A DNA stretch of 64,000 nucleotides from Epiperipatus broadwayi (GCA_028023455.1 JAQFVV010000966.1:1-64000); one strand, 5' to 3'; numbered from the stretch's first letter, positions 49,681 through 61,835 are shown. Made by a program: numbers and translations. The notes: a model not told the origin generated them from the letters alone.

Positions 49681-50915
49681 GGTTGTCGTCGATGAGCAGA
49701 TATATCCCACTGGATGGTGCTGTTTTCATGCTAAAACACATAAAAATGCCATTTCTGTGGCCGACACCCTCGAACCTGCATTTTCTATAATACAACTTTT
49801 TTGTTGTGCTACAGATTGCAGGCCTCTATGTCGCGTCGCAGTACAGCATGTATGTTTTATGCAGCAAATACATTTTCCGAATTCGCACAGTTTATAAAAT
49901 GATTACGGCTTGGGGAGAGAATGTGTTTTTTTGAATTGGATGGAAATGTTGTTTTCATTGGATTTTTTTTATTTTAAAGTATTGAAATGTTCAGATTTTG
50001 TAAAGTAATAATTAACAGACTTTTTACACCATAGTGTATTGAAGTTTTAAGTAGTAAATGTTGACGAGATATATGTATAAAGTTATTTGGAATTAGGTAA
50101 CAAGTCAAGTAACATACTGTTTGTAACATTCCATGAGACATTTTAAGATTGTACAGTGTGTATATTTTTGAAATAAAAAAAAAAAAGCATTAACACAAAA
50201 ATATCCAGTAAGAAAAGTACAATTGTACACTGTTTTTTTAAATGTCATAAAAAAGCATATATTATAAACATTATATATATATTTGTCATTGTTTAAAAAA
50301 GTTTTAGTTTCTTTCTTTTCTCTGACTACTGCTATTCTTTGTTGAATATAGTTTACGTTCATTGTTATCATTTATTTTATATATGTTAGTAAAAAAAATA
50401 TTTACAAAAATACAATTTTGGTATTTTTTATTTTACCCGTAAACCTAACCCTAAAACTAACCCTAAAGCTAACCCTAAAACTAACCCTAAAGTTAACCCT
50501 AAAGCTAACCCTAAAACTAACCCTAATCCTAACCCTAAAGCTAACCCTAATCCTAATCCTAAAACTAACCCTAAATGTAAACGTAACAAGTTTTACTTTT
50601 AGTTATCATTCTATTTGAAATAAAAACTAGCGGTAAACAACAACAACAAAAAAAGCCGTAACCCCAGTAAAAAAATCTCTGATAGAAAATTGATTTTTTT
50701 CTAATAAAAAGAAAACTAAAAAAGATGAATCAAATTGTAATTTGTTTATTTTATTTTACATTTATTATTATCATTTAATTTGTATACGTTAATAAAAAAT
50801 AATATTTAAAATTAAGTAATATTTAAAAAAGACGATTTTCTTTTTGTTTTTATTTTCGCATTACAAAAAACACATCAAAATGATTATAATTAACGGCCCG
50901 TGAATGATCGTATTT
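49680..50915. mobile_element. Insert interrupting PLE-C
   Basis: About 1.2 kb of different composition splits PLE-C coding sequence. The first 240 bp (49683-49920) are GC-richer and, on the reverse strand, contain a pol III B-box-like 'gcaggttcgagggtgtcgg' and an open frame. The centre carries the telomere-like array at 50438-50590. The rest is AT-rich. No terminal repeats or target duplication were identified, so its class is unknown and it may be several insertions. Confidence 0.45.
50438..50590 (+). repeat. Telomere-like array, degenerate CCCTAA
   Basis: About 150 bp of CTAACCCTAAA-type units. Most follow a 12-bp period of one perfect CCCTAA/TTAGGG unit and one variant (TAAAGC or TAAAAC). 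The 66-aa ORF across it is a leucine/threonine/lysine artefact. Confidence 0.9.
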
Positions 50916-50924
50916 TATAATTTT

Positions 50925-52645
50925 AGCATGATAACTGTGCCACCCGAGTGGGATTTAGCAGCTATTCTACAACTACCTAACAATAGTTTTGAAAATAGAA
51001 ATAAGGGGAATACAAAGAAAAATAAAGAATTAATAAAAAAGAAAGAAATCAGAAAAATTAAATCTAATTATAAAGAAGAAATAGTTATCCTAAAGTCAGA
51101 TAAAGGAAATAAATTAGTGATATTAGATAAAAAAGATTATTTAGAAAGAAAATGAAGGTTATGCTGAATGATAAGATATTTAAAAAAGTTTAGAAAATTG
51201 TCAGTGACTTAAAAAATAAATTAACAAAGAAAATATACCATGATGGCCAATTATTGATTGTAAGGGATCTGATTTAGAAAAAATTTCAAAATGGTTATTG
51301 AATGAAAAATTTAAAAAAAATATGCTAAAGAATATGAAAATTCCAAAATTAAAGATAATAAAATTTTAATGTAAGAAATTAATGACATATTTATAAAGTA
51401 TGAATAAAGAAATTTAACATTTATAAAAATGGACATTATATCAATGTATACAAATTTAAATGTAGAAAAAACAATAAATTTATCTATAGGAAAGTATATT
51501 AAGGATAAAAAAAAAGATTACCTATTCTGTATATTAGTAAATTTAATGGAATTATGTTGCAAGAATCTAACTTTTGAATATAATAGGGAATTTTATAAAC
51601 AAAAAAAAGAGAGTATTAATGGGAGGAGCTCTAAGTGCAATTTTAAGCAATATTTATATGAATTAGTTTGATAAAAATATAACCGAAAATAAAAATGCTC
51701 TTTTGTTTTATAACAGATATGTAGATGGTTATTTGATGACTTTTAATAAAAGCCAAATATAAATAAATTGGTTTATTAATGATACTAATAAGGTGGAAGG
51801 GAATATAAAATTTACACTTGAAAAGGAAAAAAAAACCAATGAAATTGCATATCTGGATATAATGTTTCAAAAGAAATTGATAGAAAGAAAATGACATTTT
51901 CAAACAAATATTTATAAGAAAAATAATATATTGTTAATTTCATAACAAGTTGGATCTCCAACATCGATCCAAAATGCAAAATTAGTTGTATATATTCAAA
52001 AATATACAGGGCTGCAATGTCTTGTTTAAAAAAAGAAGACTATATTTAACAAAAAGACTTGATAATCAATGAGTTAAACAAGAGTGATTTCCCTGTACAT
52101 ATAATTAAAAGAAATATTGGAAAAATAGAATATCGGATAAATAAAAATAAAAAAAGTGAAGGAAAGAAGAAAAGTAAATATAGATATATAGGAATAAAAA
52201 CAAATAGTAATATTATAGTGAATAAGTTTAATAAAATTATAAAGAAGATTAATCAAAAATGCAAAAGAATAATTAATACAAAATAAAAAGAGAAAACATA
52301 TTGAATTTAAAAAATAACAAATGCATAGCATATAATAAAGATAATAAATAAATAATTAATGGATTATATAAGATAAAATTCAAACAATGTTTAGATAGTG
52401 GGATTGATACCAAATATGTGGGAGAAACTAAAATTTTTACAAATCAAGGTTAAAACAATATGTCATATAATAAACCACTGATATATAAATATATGAAGGA
52501 AACATAACACAAATTTACAAAAAGTTCAATAAAAATGATGTTACATACAGACAATATTAAAGAAAAAAATAAAAGAAGCAATACTAATAGAAAAGATAAA
52601 ACAAAAATTTAATAGAGATTCTAGGATTAGGATGACATTAGATAT
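50925..52645 (+). pseudogene. Penelope-like element (PLE-C): RT plus GIY-YIG
   Basis: Open pieces 50904-51155, 51429-51671 and 52059-52286 join through frameshifts. Seen in order: PPEWDLAAILQLP, then ILKSDKGNKLVILDKKDY (RT fingers), DIISMYTNLNVEKTI (palm), LMGGALSAILSNIYMN (primer-grip side), RYVDGYL at about 51715 (catalytic box, second aspartate replaced by glycine), FTLEKEKKTNEIAYLDIMF, and finally GLYKIKFKQCL with KYVGET at 52361-52430, the GIY-YIG nuclease. The PLE would retrotranspose by target-primed synthesis. The RT blocks differ strongly from PLE-B, so it is a separate lineage. Multiple stops make it inactive. Confidence 0.8.
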
Positions 52646-52789
52646 GTAGAAGAAAATATATAAAGAGAAAATTACTTATAAATTAGGCTCCAGCTTTAAG
52701 AGTGCCTGGTATTCAAATCTTATATATTAAGCCTGCATTCTGCCCATCCTTCTTTTCTGTATTTAAGTGGATACTGTCCTATATGTGAG

Positions 52790-53180
52790 GGGTCAGAGTG
52801 ACTTGAGGTCAACATGGGCATGGCAGCAATATTGGAATCAGAATGGGATTTGGAAATTCTATCATCAAATTTTTAATGGTATGGATGGTGGAAGAGTTGG
52901 AGGTTAAGCCTGTCAATTAAAGTGTAAGAATTTGCTATCTTAATATAATCTGGGAACTGATTATATGTATGTATGGGAGATGGTAATCTGGACCAACTGA
53001 TAAGTGCTGGTTTAACGCAAAATATGTATATTGGTGATTATTTATCTTTTCTGCATGCATGTGGTCATGTGTATCAGTAATATGAGCTAGTGTGGATAGT
53101 GAAGGGGCTTGAAAGACCGAGTTCAAATCCCTATATTTATAAATTAATTATGGATTGTAAAAAAAAAAAGATTACAAGGA
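52790..53180 (+). repeat. Composite repeat with tRNA-like segment
   Basis: 52800-53040 matches the foldback arms at 4970-5690. At 53065-53135 a tRNA-like stretch follows ('cagtaatatgagctagtg' as A-box side, 'gaccgagttcaaatccc' as B box), with an A-run at 53159-53171. The same body-plus-tRNA-like order occurs on the reverse strand at 61690-61830, so the composite is itself a dispersed unit. Confidence 0.6.
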
Positions 53181-53186
53181 GTACAA

Positions 53187-53448
53187 ACATAAACATCACA
53201 TGATCACAATTTCTTATGGTTGCTTATAACTGTTATTAAAACAGGTAAAACTCTCTATATGTATTGTCGCTCAGTCTGGGGAAATTGAATGAGTAGGCAC
53301 TAGATGAGGATTTTAGGCCCAAGCCTTCTGGCATCCATTTATTCCTCTGGCTTTCACTGAGTGGTGATACATGTAGAGAGTTTTGCCTGTTTTAATAAAT
53401 TATAAGCAAGCATAAGAAATGGTGACACTGTGAGGTTTATTGGTTTAA
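53187..53448. mobile_element. MITE, family M1, fullest copy
   Basis: Inverted termini of about 90 bp ('catcacatgatcacaattt' left; 'aaatggtgacactgtgag' right; shared 'aaaacaggcaaaactctc') flank an 85-bp centre containing 'gtaggcactagatgaggat'. Related copies are at 13583, 53690, 58340 and 60690. Confidence 0.75.
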
Positions 53449-53689
53449 AACCAATCCTGGCTAATAGGATAGTGGTGGCTATGGTTATTAAAGAACCAAA
53501 GTCATCAAAATCTATAGGTACTGAACTGAGTTCAGACCTATATGACTATGTAAGCTAGTGAGCTTGGGCTGAAAATATTATAGTATTTTTAATTTAAGAC
53601 TCATAGTTTTGTAGTTAAGTAGAGATAAAAGGTGGCTGCTGGAGGGCTGCATTAGTTAATAAGATCTAGGTGCAGTGCTCTTAAATTCA

Positions 53690-53860
53690 AGGCTCCTCAC
53701 TGACAAAGGCCACAAGCCAGAAACTAGTCTGGGGATATTGGCTGAGTAGGCACTAGATGGGGATTTTATGCACAAGTCTTTTGGGATCCATTGATTACTC
53801 TGGCTTGCACTGAGTATCAATACATATAGAGAGTTTTCCTGTTTTAATAACTGAGTATAA
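53690..53860. mobile_element. MITE M1, partial copy
   Basis: Shares 'gagtaggcactagatgggga', 'tccattgattactctggctt' and the right terminus 'agagagttttcctgtttta' with the copy at 53187. The left terminus is missing. Confidence 0.65.
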
Positions 53861-53869
53861 ATATAAATA

Positions 53870-54460
53870 TATTTAAAAATATTGCATGATAATTATAGTA
53901 ATAAAAGTTAAAGTGCAAATATAAATAAAGAGTTGTAGCGAATATAGATATATTAGTTTAAATAATATGTAATAGAGGAAACTAGGGTATAAGATTTTTT
54001 TTACTTTTAAAAAATTAAAGTAAAAGTGATTAAGTTAAAATATTACAATATTTATAGTTTTTAGATATTAAAAATAATAAATATAAAATATTATTAATAA
54101 CAGAAGAATGAATAAAAAATAATAGATATTACATGATTTGAAAATTTAAAAAAAATATTAATAAATGAATTAAGGTTGAACTAAAAATTATATGAAAATA
54201 AAATTAAGTATTTTATTAAGTTGGAGTTAATAAAACTAAAGTTTAAGCTTATAAAGAATAGAAGTAATTAGGAGATTATTAAAAATAGTAAAAATAAATA
54301 ATATATTTAAACTAATAGTTATTCAAGAATATGCATATATGCAGTCAGGAATACACATGTATAATTTATATTTATATCGTATATTTTATATTAACTGGAT
54401 TATTTTATTTGTGTTGATTATATTTATATCTGTTTTATTATGTTTTGTTATATTTTATGT
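53870..54460. other. A-rich stretch, no gene seen
   Basis: Low-complexity AT sequence between the MITEs and the right PLE-C terminal repeat. Confidence 0.4.
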
Positions 54461-54464
54461 TTTT

Positions 54465-54604
54465 TTTTGTTTATATTTTTTATGATCTTATTTATATAAT
54501 TATGTATTTTATTTTGTTCATTATATCATAACACTGAAGAAGACTGCAGGACAATCAAAACATAGAATTGTGTATGAATATTTGTATAATAAAAGATTTT
54601 TTCT
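54465..54604 (+). repeat. PLE-C terminal repeat, right copy
   Basis: Inverse of 48787-48910. Together they mark probable element limits of about 5.8 kb including later insertions. Confidence 0.75.
54534..54561 (+). ncRNA. Hammerhead-like core in PLE-C right terminal repeat
   Basis: CUGAAGA, helix GACUG/CAAUC with one mismatch, loop CAGGA, then AAAAC where GAAAC is expected. It is a decayed partner of the intact left copy. Confidence 0.45.
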
Positions 54605-54879
54605 AAAAAAGTGTTCAAATTAGAGTGAATAAATTGTATTTATATAAGATATTACAGCAAAATAAAGGAAGTGGTGAATTTGGTAATAAAGTTCTTATAT
54701 TCTTAAAAATATTTTTTAAAATCCAACATTAGTGATTAGATTAGTGACGGAGTAATTTTTTATCTACAAAAATTTTATCTCAGTTTTATAAAAAATTTGT
54801 TACATCTCAAATTACATGCTAAAAAAATAAAAATATATGGATATTATTTAAGTAATTTAGATTTTTCAAATTATGGAAT

Positions 54880-55500
54880 TGTTTTTCAAAATAAAAGCTT
54901 CAGAGATTAAGGAAATAGTGGAAGAGTTATTAAATGAAAATAAGAAGTAGAACTAAAAATAAATATTAAACAGATTAAAACAATAAAGTTCAATTGATTT
55001 TCTCTGAAGAAAATATAGATTGATAGTCATGAATTAGAAAAAAATACCAAATACAAATATCGTGGTCAGTGCAATTTGAAAAAATAATAAAATTAATGGG
55101 TTTCTTTTGATAGAAATAAATTAATATTAAAAAAGATATGCCTATGTGTTTGAAAAGAAAGATTTTTAGAAAATGTGTTTTATCAGTTTTTACTCATGAA
55201 TCTGAGGTTTGGTCACTTAACAAAAGAGCAATAGAAAGACTTCAGACTATTCTACAATGTATAGTCAGATTATATTTTGATTAGCAAAATGGATCAAGTG
55301 TAAAATATTTGAATGAGAGAAGAATTGAAATAACATTTTTGAATAGGCTTATTGTTAAAAAAATAATAATAGATGGACAATTGAAGTTTTAAACTGAATT
55401 CAAAGAGATTGTAAAATGTCTAGAAAAAGAGTGCATTTGAGATTGATGAAGGAAATACAAAAATTTTTCGCAGTGATATGAAGAACAAGGGCTACAGATC
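54880..55500 (+). pseudogene. RTE-type LINE copy C, 3' end only
   Basis: Translation near 55130-55410 gives MCLKRKIFRKCVLSVFTH, ESEVWSLNKRAIERLQT and YLNERRIEITFLNRLI, equivalent to the 'CVLPVMTYGSETWSL' block that follows the RT in RTE-type LINEs. The copy is 5' truncated, as usual for LINEs, and has several stops. Its upstream part parallels the end of copy B (about 47592-48170). Confidence 0.65.
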
Positions 55501-55668
55501 TCAAATATTGTTATTATTACAATTTAATCTGAAATCTCTGGAGTCACCCATCTCTTTTAGATATTAGAGTTATTTTTTCAATATCTTAGTATTTAATTTT
55601 TTTTATCACCTCTCATACACACTTTAATACTATCTTTTTTATATAATTTGTTTTTTATTTTAATTGCA

Positions 55669-55696
55669 GTTTCAATTATCTTGCCATCTTCATCAG
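55669..55696 (-). ncRNA. Hammerhead-like core, left arm
   Basis: The reverse strand reads CUGAUGA, then 17 nt, then GAAAC. The helix II equivalent is weak, so it is probably inactive. Confidence 0.4.
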
Positions 55697-55772
55697 AGCT
55701 CTTATAAATTTCACTTTTTTCTATACAACTGTTTCAGTTACACTTGTAGAGAGAGAAGTGAATTTTATAGCT

Positions 55773-55800
55773 CTGATGAAGACTGCAGGACAGATGAAAT
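55773..55800 (+). ncRNA. Hammerhead-like core, right arm
   Basis: CUGAUGA, helix GACUG/CAGAU (one mismatch, one wobble) with loop CAGGA, then GAAAU. It matches the PLE-C cores in layout. Confidence 0.45.
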
Positions 55801-55869
55801 TGTAAGCCAAATAAAGAAAGATTTATATTAAGAAGATTGCATTAAAGTGTGTATGAGAAGATGATAAAA

Positions 55870-57590
55870 AAGTTAATATATATGAATGTATGAAGAGAAA
55901 TGCAAAAAATATAAAGAATAAGATATAAGAATATCTTAGTATCTACTATTATTATATCCTTTTTATAATATACCATTTCATGGCATCATTATTTTCCAAA
56001 GTAATTTCAAAACCTTGAATTACTTTATTATATTCGGATGCTGCAATTTTTTAATGCAACACTTATTTTTAAAAAATGCATAATTTTTTTAATATAATAT
56101 TTTATTTCTTCCAAAACAAATGCATACTCAATAGACATATTATAACTGGAATAATCATGACTAGATTTCATCTAACTTTTATATCTCTGCTTGACCATAA
56201 TATAATCAGTAAAATATTTACTGCAATTACCAAGTACTTTCCCTAAATAGCATCTTCTTTAAAACATATAATAAAGTGTATTGATTATTATAATGCCATA
56301 TAGCAAAATTTAACAGCTTTTCACTTGCTGAATTCACATTTCTTAGAATAAAAACGCATTAATAAAATTATGTATAAAACTTTTCTACAAAATTTTATAG
56401 CCATTCTTAATTTCATGTGGAAAAAGGTAAAATATTTAATCTCTTTTTCTATCAATATTTAAATTAAATTTATTTTTGCATCTTATATGTATAAATTTTA
56501 ATAAAGTCATTTGCAATAAAATACTAGATTTTTTTGCATATGTGTAGATCAATTGATTTAATATAATATAATATAAAGTGATGATGGGAGTGGGATCATT
56601 ATATTACACACATTCTTAGGAATTTAAAGTAATTGTCTGGAATAATGATTTCATTATACATGTATAACACATTCACATATTTCTAATTGTAACTCATATT
56701 CAAATTCATACTAATCAAATGTAAACTCTGCAAAAAAATGTAAAACATACATATGTCACTATAGAAATACTGTAAGTATACCACGCATACATTAACAATT
56801 GAGTGACTGTCAATGCAATATACTTGGTTCATAGTTATCAACTAATTGCTATGAAATAAAAAAAATGCAACTAATCCATTACTAAAATTTTGGAACATAC
56901 TCAGTTTAACATTACTAAACCACTGATTTAATATGTTATTAGAATTAAGAATGTACTATACTTATTATTATATGATTTATTACATACAATGCTAATTTTT
57001 TCATGGTAACAATTATAACAGATGTTTCTCTTATGATAAAAGAAAACAGAATTCTGAGAACTAGATTTAAATCAATATATTTAAATACAGAAATGTTCTA
57101 AATTCGATATTAAAATCCTTTGAAAGAACTTTTTTTAAAAAATTTTGTCAATTTAGAAATAAAAGTCAATACATTTTAACCACATTAATTGTAATCTTTG
57201 TTTTAATTTGACTTTATTAGAAAATGATTTTCATCACCTATATAATCAACCTTCATAATGACCTACCTTTATTAAATCTTTTATTTTCAACATTCCACTT
57301 TATATCTTACTCAATATTTCAAAATAAAAATATCATTTGAATCCTCATATCATGTACTTCAATGGAATACATGATAATGAGTGAGTAAAGTATTTTTTAC
57401 AAACAAATGTTTAACAATAATTTTATAATCAAATTGATTCTTATTTCTAGAAACACATCTAAATATTTTAAGCATTGCTCAATTTTCACACTGGGTTTTG
57501 GTAAACTTGTTATTAATTAATCTTTAGATTTTGTTAAAGTATTAATTTCAGCTAAACAATTGATATCAATAATATTTTTTTTTATAAAGT
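55870..57590. other. AT-rich stretch, no gene seen
   Basis: No coding or repeat signal recognised. Confidence 0.4.
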
Positions 57591-57596
57591 GCAAAC

Positions 57597-58203
57597 AGTA
57601 TTGAAATTAAAGTGAGAGACTGCAATCCTCTTGTGTTCATTACTATCTAAGAGCCAATCAGATTGTAAATACAAGACAGAGAATTTGACAAGAAAAGGGT
57701 GGTCCACCCTATTCTTTACTTGTCTTTCTATATATATCCTATCCAGTCTAAAGTACTTAAATCTGACAGCATGAATATTAAATATCTTCACACTTAACTC
57801 ACTGAGTTTAAATTACAAACATACAGTGTGAAATCCTATGATTTACTAGGCAGTAGTTTTAGATGTTATAACATGCAGTAACATATGTAAATTGCACTTT
57901 ATAAAAAAATAAATATTATTTACATACGTTACTGCATGTTATAACATCTAAAACTACTGCATAGTAAATCTTAGGATTTCATGCTGTATGTTTATAATTT
58001 AAACTCAGTGAGTTAAGTGTGAAGATATTTAATATTCACACTTTCAGATCTAAGTACTTTAGACTGGCTTGGATATATAGAAAGACAAGTAAAGAATAGG
58101 GTGGACCACCCTTTTCTTGTCAAATTATCTGTCTTGTATTTACAATCTGATTGGCTGTTAGATAGTAATGAGTGCGAGAGGATTGCAGTCTTTCAATTTA
58201 ATT
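57597..58203. mobile_element. Large foldback element, arms about 300 bp
   Basis: 57597-57902 is repeated in inverse orientation at 57927-58203, with about 25 bp of loop. Arms share 'gggtggtccaccct', 'cttaactcactgagttta', 'gttataacatctaaaactac' and 'gagaggattgcagtctt'. Differences between arms are few. 'attgatatcaat' occurs just outside both ends, as duplication or as part of the terminus. There is no coding capacity. Confidence 0.85.
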
Positions 58204-58209
58204 GATATC

Positions 58210-60685
58210 AATATTATGGCCTCATTTGATAAGTGTAAATCCCATAAATTACTACATCATTTATAATCCATAAATATTTTTAAAAAACTTTTTAAAAATA
58301 TGTTAATAAATAAACATATTAAACCAGTAGTTTAATAACAGTTATGTGATTGCATATGAGATGGTGATCATGTGATGTTTAGTGGTAATAAATAAACATA
58401 CAATAAGCTGTTTTGCTGATATATTGAAATGTATGCGGCAGTTTATTCTAATGAATTTTTGATAACTGGTTGATGGGTTTTGCAATAATTGGAATTGTTT
58501 GTATTTGACATCCAAGATTGAAAATTATATGAAACTTCTGACATTATTGGACAAAAAATATCTTGTATATAAAAGATAAGTTGATGAGATATTTACATAT
58601 GAGTATGGTTTAAGAACTTTAATAGAAAATATGTTTTAATTATTTGAATGATTATTAAATTTTCAGCAGACAATTGAATTTAAAAATGAGTATTTAAAAT
58701 ATTTAGTGGCATAAATTTCTAAAATCAATAATTAATTTGATTATAAAATTTTTATAAAATCATTGAATGTAAAAAAATTTCTACAACTATTACCACCCTT
58801 TTCTGTAAATTAAAAGGTTTAATAATTTCAATTTCTTTTTAATATCGAGTTTTCATTTATATAAACTTGAATCTGATTCAAAGTTACATGTTCAATGATA
58901 TAATAAAGATAGTTTATAATGAAAATTTTTTATATAGTTAATTGATGTTGATTTATAATAAAGTCACATTAAAGCAATATGTAATTAAAATTAATAACGG
59001 ATGAATTTTATTGGTGTACATATCTAAATTATAACGATTTTTTTTTTAAAAAAATCAAAATTTTTTAGATAGAATAAATTAGAGATAGCATGAAAATATG
59101 CATTCTATTATATGCATTGAATCTAATTGTCCAAACAAGTCATTTAGCTAGTTTATTGAAATGTCTTAGGCCACATATTTGTCAATATAAAAAAATCTAA
59201 ATCTAATCATCAATTTATTTTTGTTTCATTTGTTATGAGAAACAATCCATTCATGATTGTTGATCTCAGGAAATTAGCTTTCAATACAATGACACAAATA
59301 ATAGAGAAAGAAAACTAAAAAGATCTGAGCACTTATTAATGTATTTTTCATTTCGTATTTATTTATTAACCTGAATCTGGTATATTATTTTAAAAATACA
59401 TTAGTATTTTACAGTATTTTTTAATATTAATTTTACATATTTACACACATGTGTTTGTCAAGTAATACAATTTATAGAGAATCTCTACTTTTGATCTGAA
59501 TCAAAATTGATGATCATATATGAAACGATTGTTTAATAGAACTTTGATGCTTGTTATATTTTAGAAAATTCATCATTTTTAGAATAATTGGCATATTCTT
59601 AACATTTCTAATTTGTATTGATTTTTTATTGAAAGGCTATGTCATTTCAAACTATCTTATAAAATAAAAAAATTCTAATAAAGGTAGTTCAAATGATACT
59701 GCAATCATCATTCACATAGATAAATTTTATGTATGCAATAGTTACAAAGCTTCTACTCTGAATTGGTATTATCTTCCTCATCATGATATTCCTATACCTT
59801 CTATATATACAAAAGATTTCCAATTCTCATAGCAGCCCTTGGGACTTTACCAATGAGAATCAAGCAAGTTGTCAGCATTTAGAATAAACAATATGTATTT
59901 ACTTTATGACCCCAAGCAAGGAGGTACATTTCATCCAGAAAAATTGATAGCAAAGATTACCCCTAATTTATTTATGAACAATAGAATTCACTCTTACCTG
60001 CTAATTTAGTGATATCGAATCATATTTCCCACAACCAGTATGAACTAAATGTAATTACATTTGGAATTCATATGCTTATAGTTAAAAGTTATTTTGTTAT
60101 GAGATAGAATTTAAGGAAAAGCTGATTAAAGTCCTTACACTCAATATTTTGAATACAATATTAATAGAATCTTGCACCTTTCTATGATATATTTAAATAA
60201 ACTCATAACAACAGCTGATAAAATATTAATCAAATGCAACTTCTTCCAGTTTGAGTTAAAACCAGAATATGTCTACAAAAAATACAAAATTAATGTCAAA
60301 AAAAATAGAGAGAAACTAATTATCTATCACAGCTTTTCAACTTGCTAAAAAGTGGAGAAACATTATAAGAAAATAAATCTTTACAGTGACTTTTACATAA
60401 GCATGATTGTTGCAAAAGGACTACCAAATAAACTGCTGTTGTTTCCATTAAAATGATTTCACATCTTATATAGAGGACTCCTAATTTAGGTTTAATAGAT
60501 CAAGAAAAAGCATCACTATAGCACAACAAAAACTTCTAATTGACAAAAGTTATCTAATATCAATCTAATACTTCCAGGATACCAAAGAAATTTAGAACTT
60601 AAATCCAAAACATGATGGCAAAATAGGTCAGAAACGTTATTTATATAGAAAATTTTATTTCTTTTTCATTTTATTCTATCTATAT
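58210..60685. other. AT-rich stretch, no gene seen
   Basis: A fragment of MITE M1's right end lies at 58335-58390 ('gatcatgtgatgtttagtgg'). The rest has no recognised feature. Confidence 0.4.
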
Positions 60686-60689
60686 TATT

Positions 60690-60890
60690 ATAAATCACAT
60701 GATCACCATTCTTTATGCTTACACAAGCTGTTTACACAAAGGCAAAACTCTCCATACAGTAGTGCCACTCAGAGTAAGCACTAGATAAGAAAATATTATG
60801 CACAAACCTTCCTGCATCCATTGATTACTCTGGTTTGCACTGAATGACATTACTGTATGTAAAATTTTGCCTTTGTCTATATTACTAAAT
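60690..60890. mobile_element. MITE M1, diverged copy
   Basis: Starts 'atcacatgatcaccattctt' and carries 'aggcaaaactctccataca', 'gtaagcactagata' and 'tccattgattactctggttt' in the order of the 53187 copy, ending with the inverse 'aaaattttgcctttgt'. Confidence 0.7.
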
Positions 60891-60894
60891 AGTA

Positions 60895-61685
60895 GTAGTT
60901 TGTATATGGTTGTATTAAAATTATTAGAATTTAGATCTTAAACAAAATGAAACTGTAAGCTAGTTTGATTAATAGTTTATACAAATCATTGAAAATATAA
61001 ACTTTCATCCTTTTGAGTATCAGTGATTGAATTATAATTCAAATAACAATGTTTAAGTTGGATAAATGTATCTAATTAATAGAAAAGCATTGATTTGAGA
61101 GAAATGGCATTCTTTAAAAGCTCATTACAGTGATTTCAATTTATTTGATTTTAAAATTGCTATCATAATACATGCATTTGGAATTAACAACTCTTTATAT
61201 ATATATTTTTCTGGAATATATAGGGTTATAAAAAATAATTAGCTTTATTAAAGGATTGAATTTTTAAAAACTTTGTAAAAGCAGTAATATTTATCCAAAC
61301 TTTTATTTGAAATTTAATGGTTTAATTGATGGTTGTAATCCAATAATTAAGAAGGTGAAGTATATAATTATCACGGAGGTAAAAGATTCATGCTTTCAAA
61401 AATTAAAATAACTGAAAAATACAAGAATGTTAGAGAAAAAATTATTCATAATAATGAATTTAAAAATTGGGTATAATTTTAAAATAATTTCGATTTTTAT
61501 AAAAAGTTTTTATAACGAGCATTAATACGGAATTATAATAAAAAGTAACAATTTTTATATCAAAAAACATTTCCTCAAAAGATGGATTTTGTAAAAAAAA
61601 AAAAAAAAAAAAGAAATAATATAATATAAATTAATACATTCTACAGTCTTAAACCTGCATTTATATTAATACATTGTACAAGCTT
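60895..61685. other. AT-rich stretch, no gene seen
   Basis: Ends with a poly-A run (61594-61612) and a duplicated 'attaatacattctacag' / 'attaatacattgtacaa' block (about 61630-61690). Confidence 0.4.
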
Positions 61686-61689
61686 AAAC

Positions 61690-61835
61690 CTGCTTTTATA
61701 TAATATATGCAGGATTCGAACTCAGACTTTCACACGACCCACTACTCTCAGTGACATTTCATATTGCTGACCCACCTAATCACACACATATTAAAAAGAT
61801 AAATAATCATCAATATACGTATTTTATGCTTTATT
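61690..61835 (-). repeat. tRNA-like (SINE-type) repeat
   Basis: On the reverse strand, a 'gtgggtcagcaatatg' A-box-like block and 'ctgagttcgaatcctgc' B box are spaced as in a tRNA gene. They are preceded by a 'gatgattatttatctttt' body shared with 53030-53060. No acceptor stem pairs, so it is not a functional tRNA. Confidence 0.6.

Larger units (their letters stand above)
55600..55865. repeat. Inverted pair of PLE terminal repeats
   Basis: Two head-to-head copies of about 120 bp (55600-55735 reverse, 55750-55865 forward), each with a hammerhead-like core, around a short spacer. The ends 'tctcatacacacttta' and 'taaagtgtgtatgaga' pair exactly. There is no RT between them. Confidence 0.75.

Noticed and set aside
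49117-49795. Two reverse-strand hydrophobic ORFs (94 and 118 codons)
   Set aside because: They lie antisense to the PLE-C N-terminal remnant. Only the GC-richer start of the second is unusual, and it is reported as part of the insert.
50418-50618. A 66-residue ORF rich in LKLT repeats
   Set aside because: It is the translation of the telomere-like array and is not a protein gene.
61690-61835. Possible functional tRNA gene
   Set aside because: A- and B-box-like blocks are present but acceptor and anticodon stems do not pair, and the body is shared with a dispersed repeat; it is better explained as a SINE-type element.
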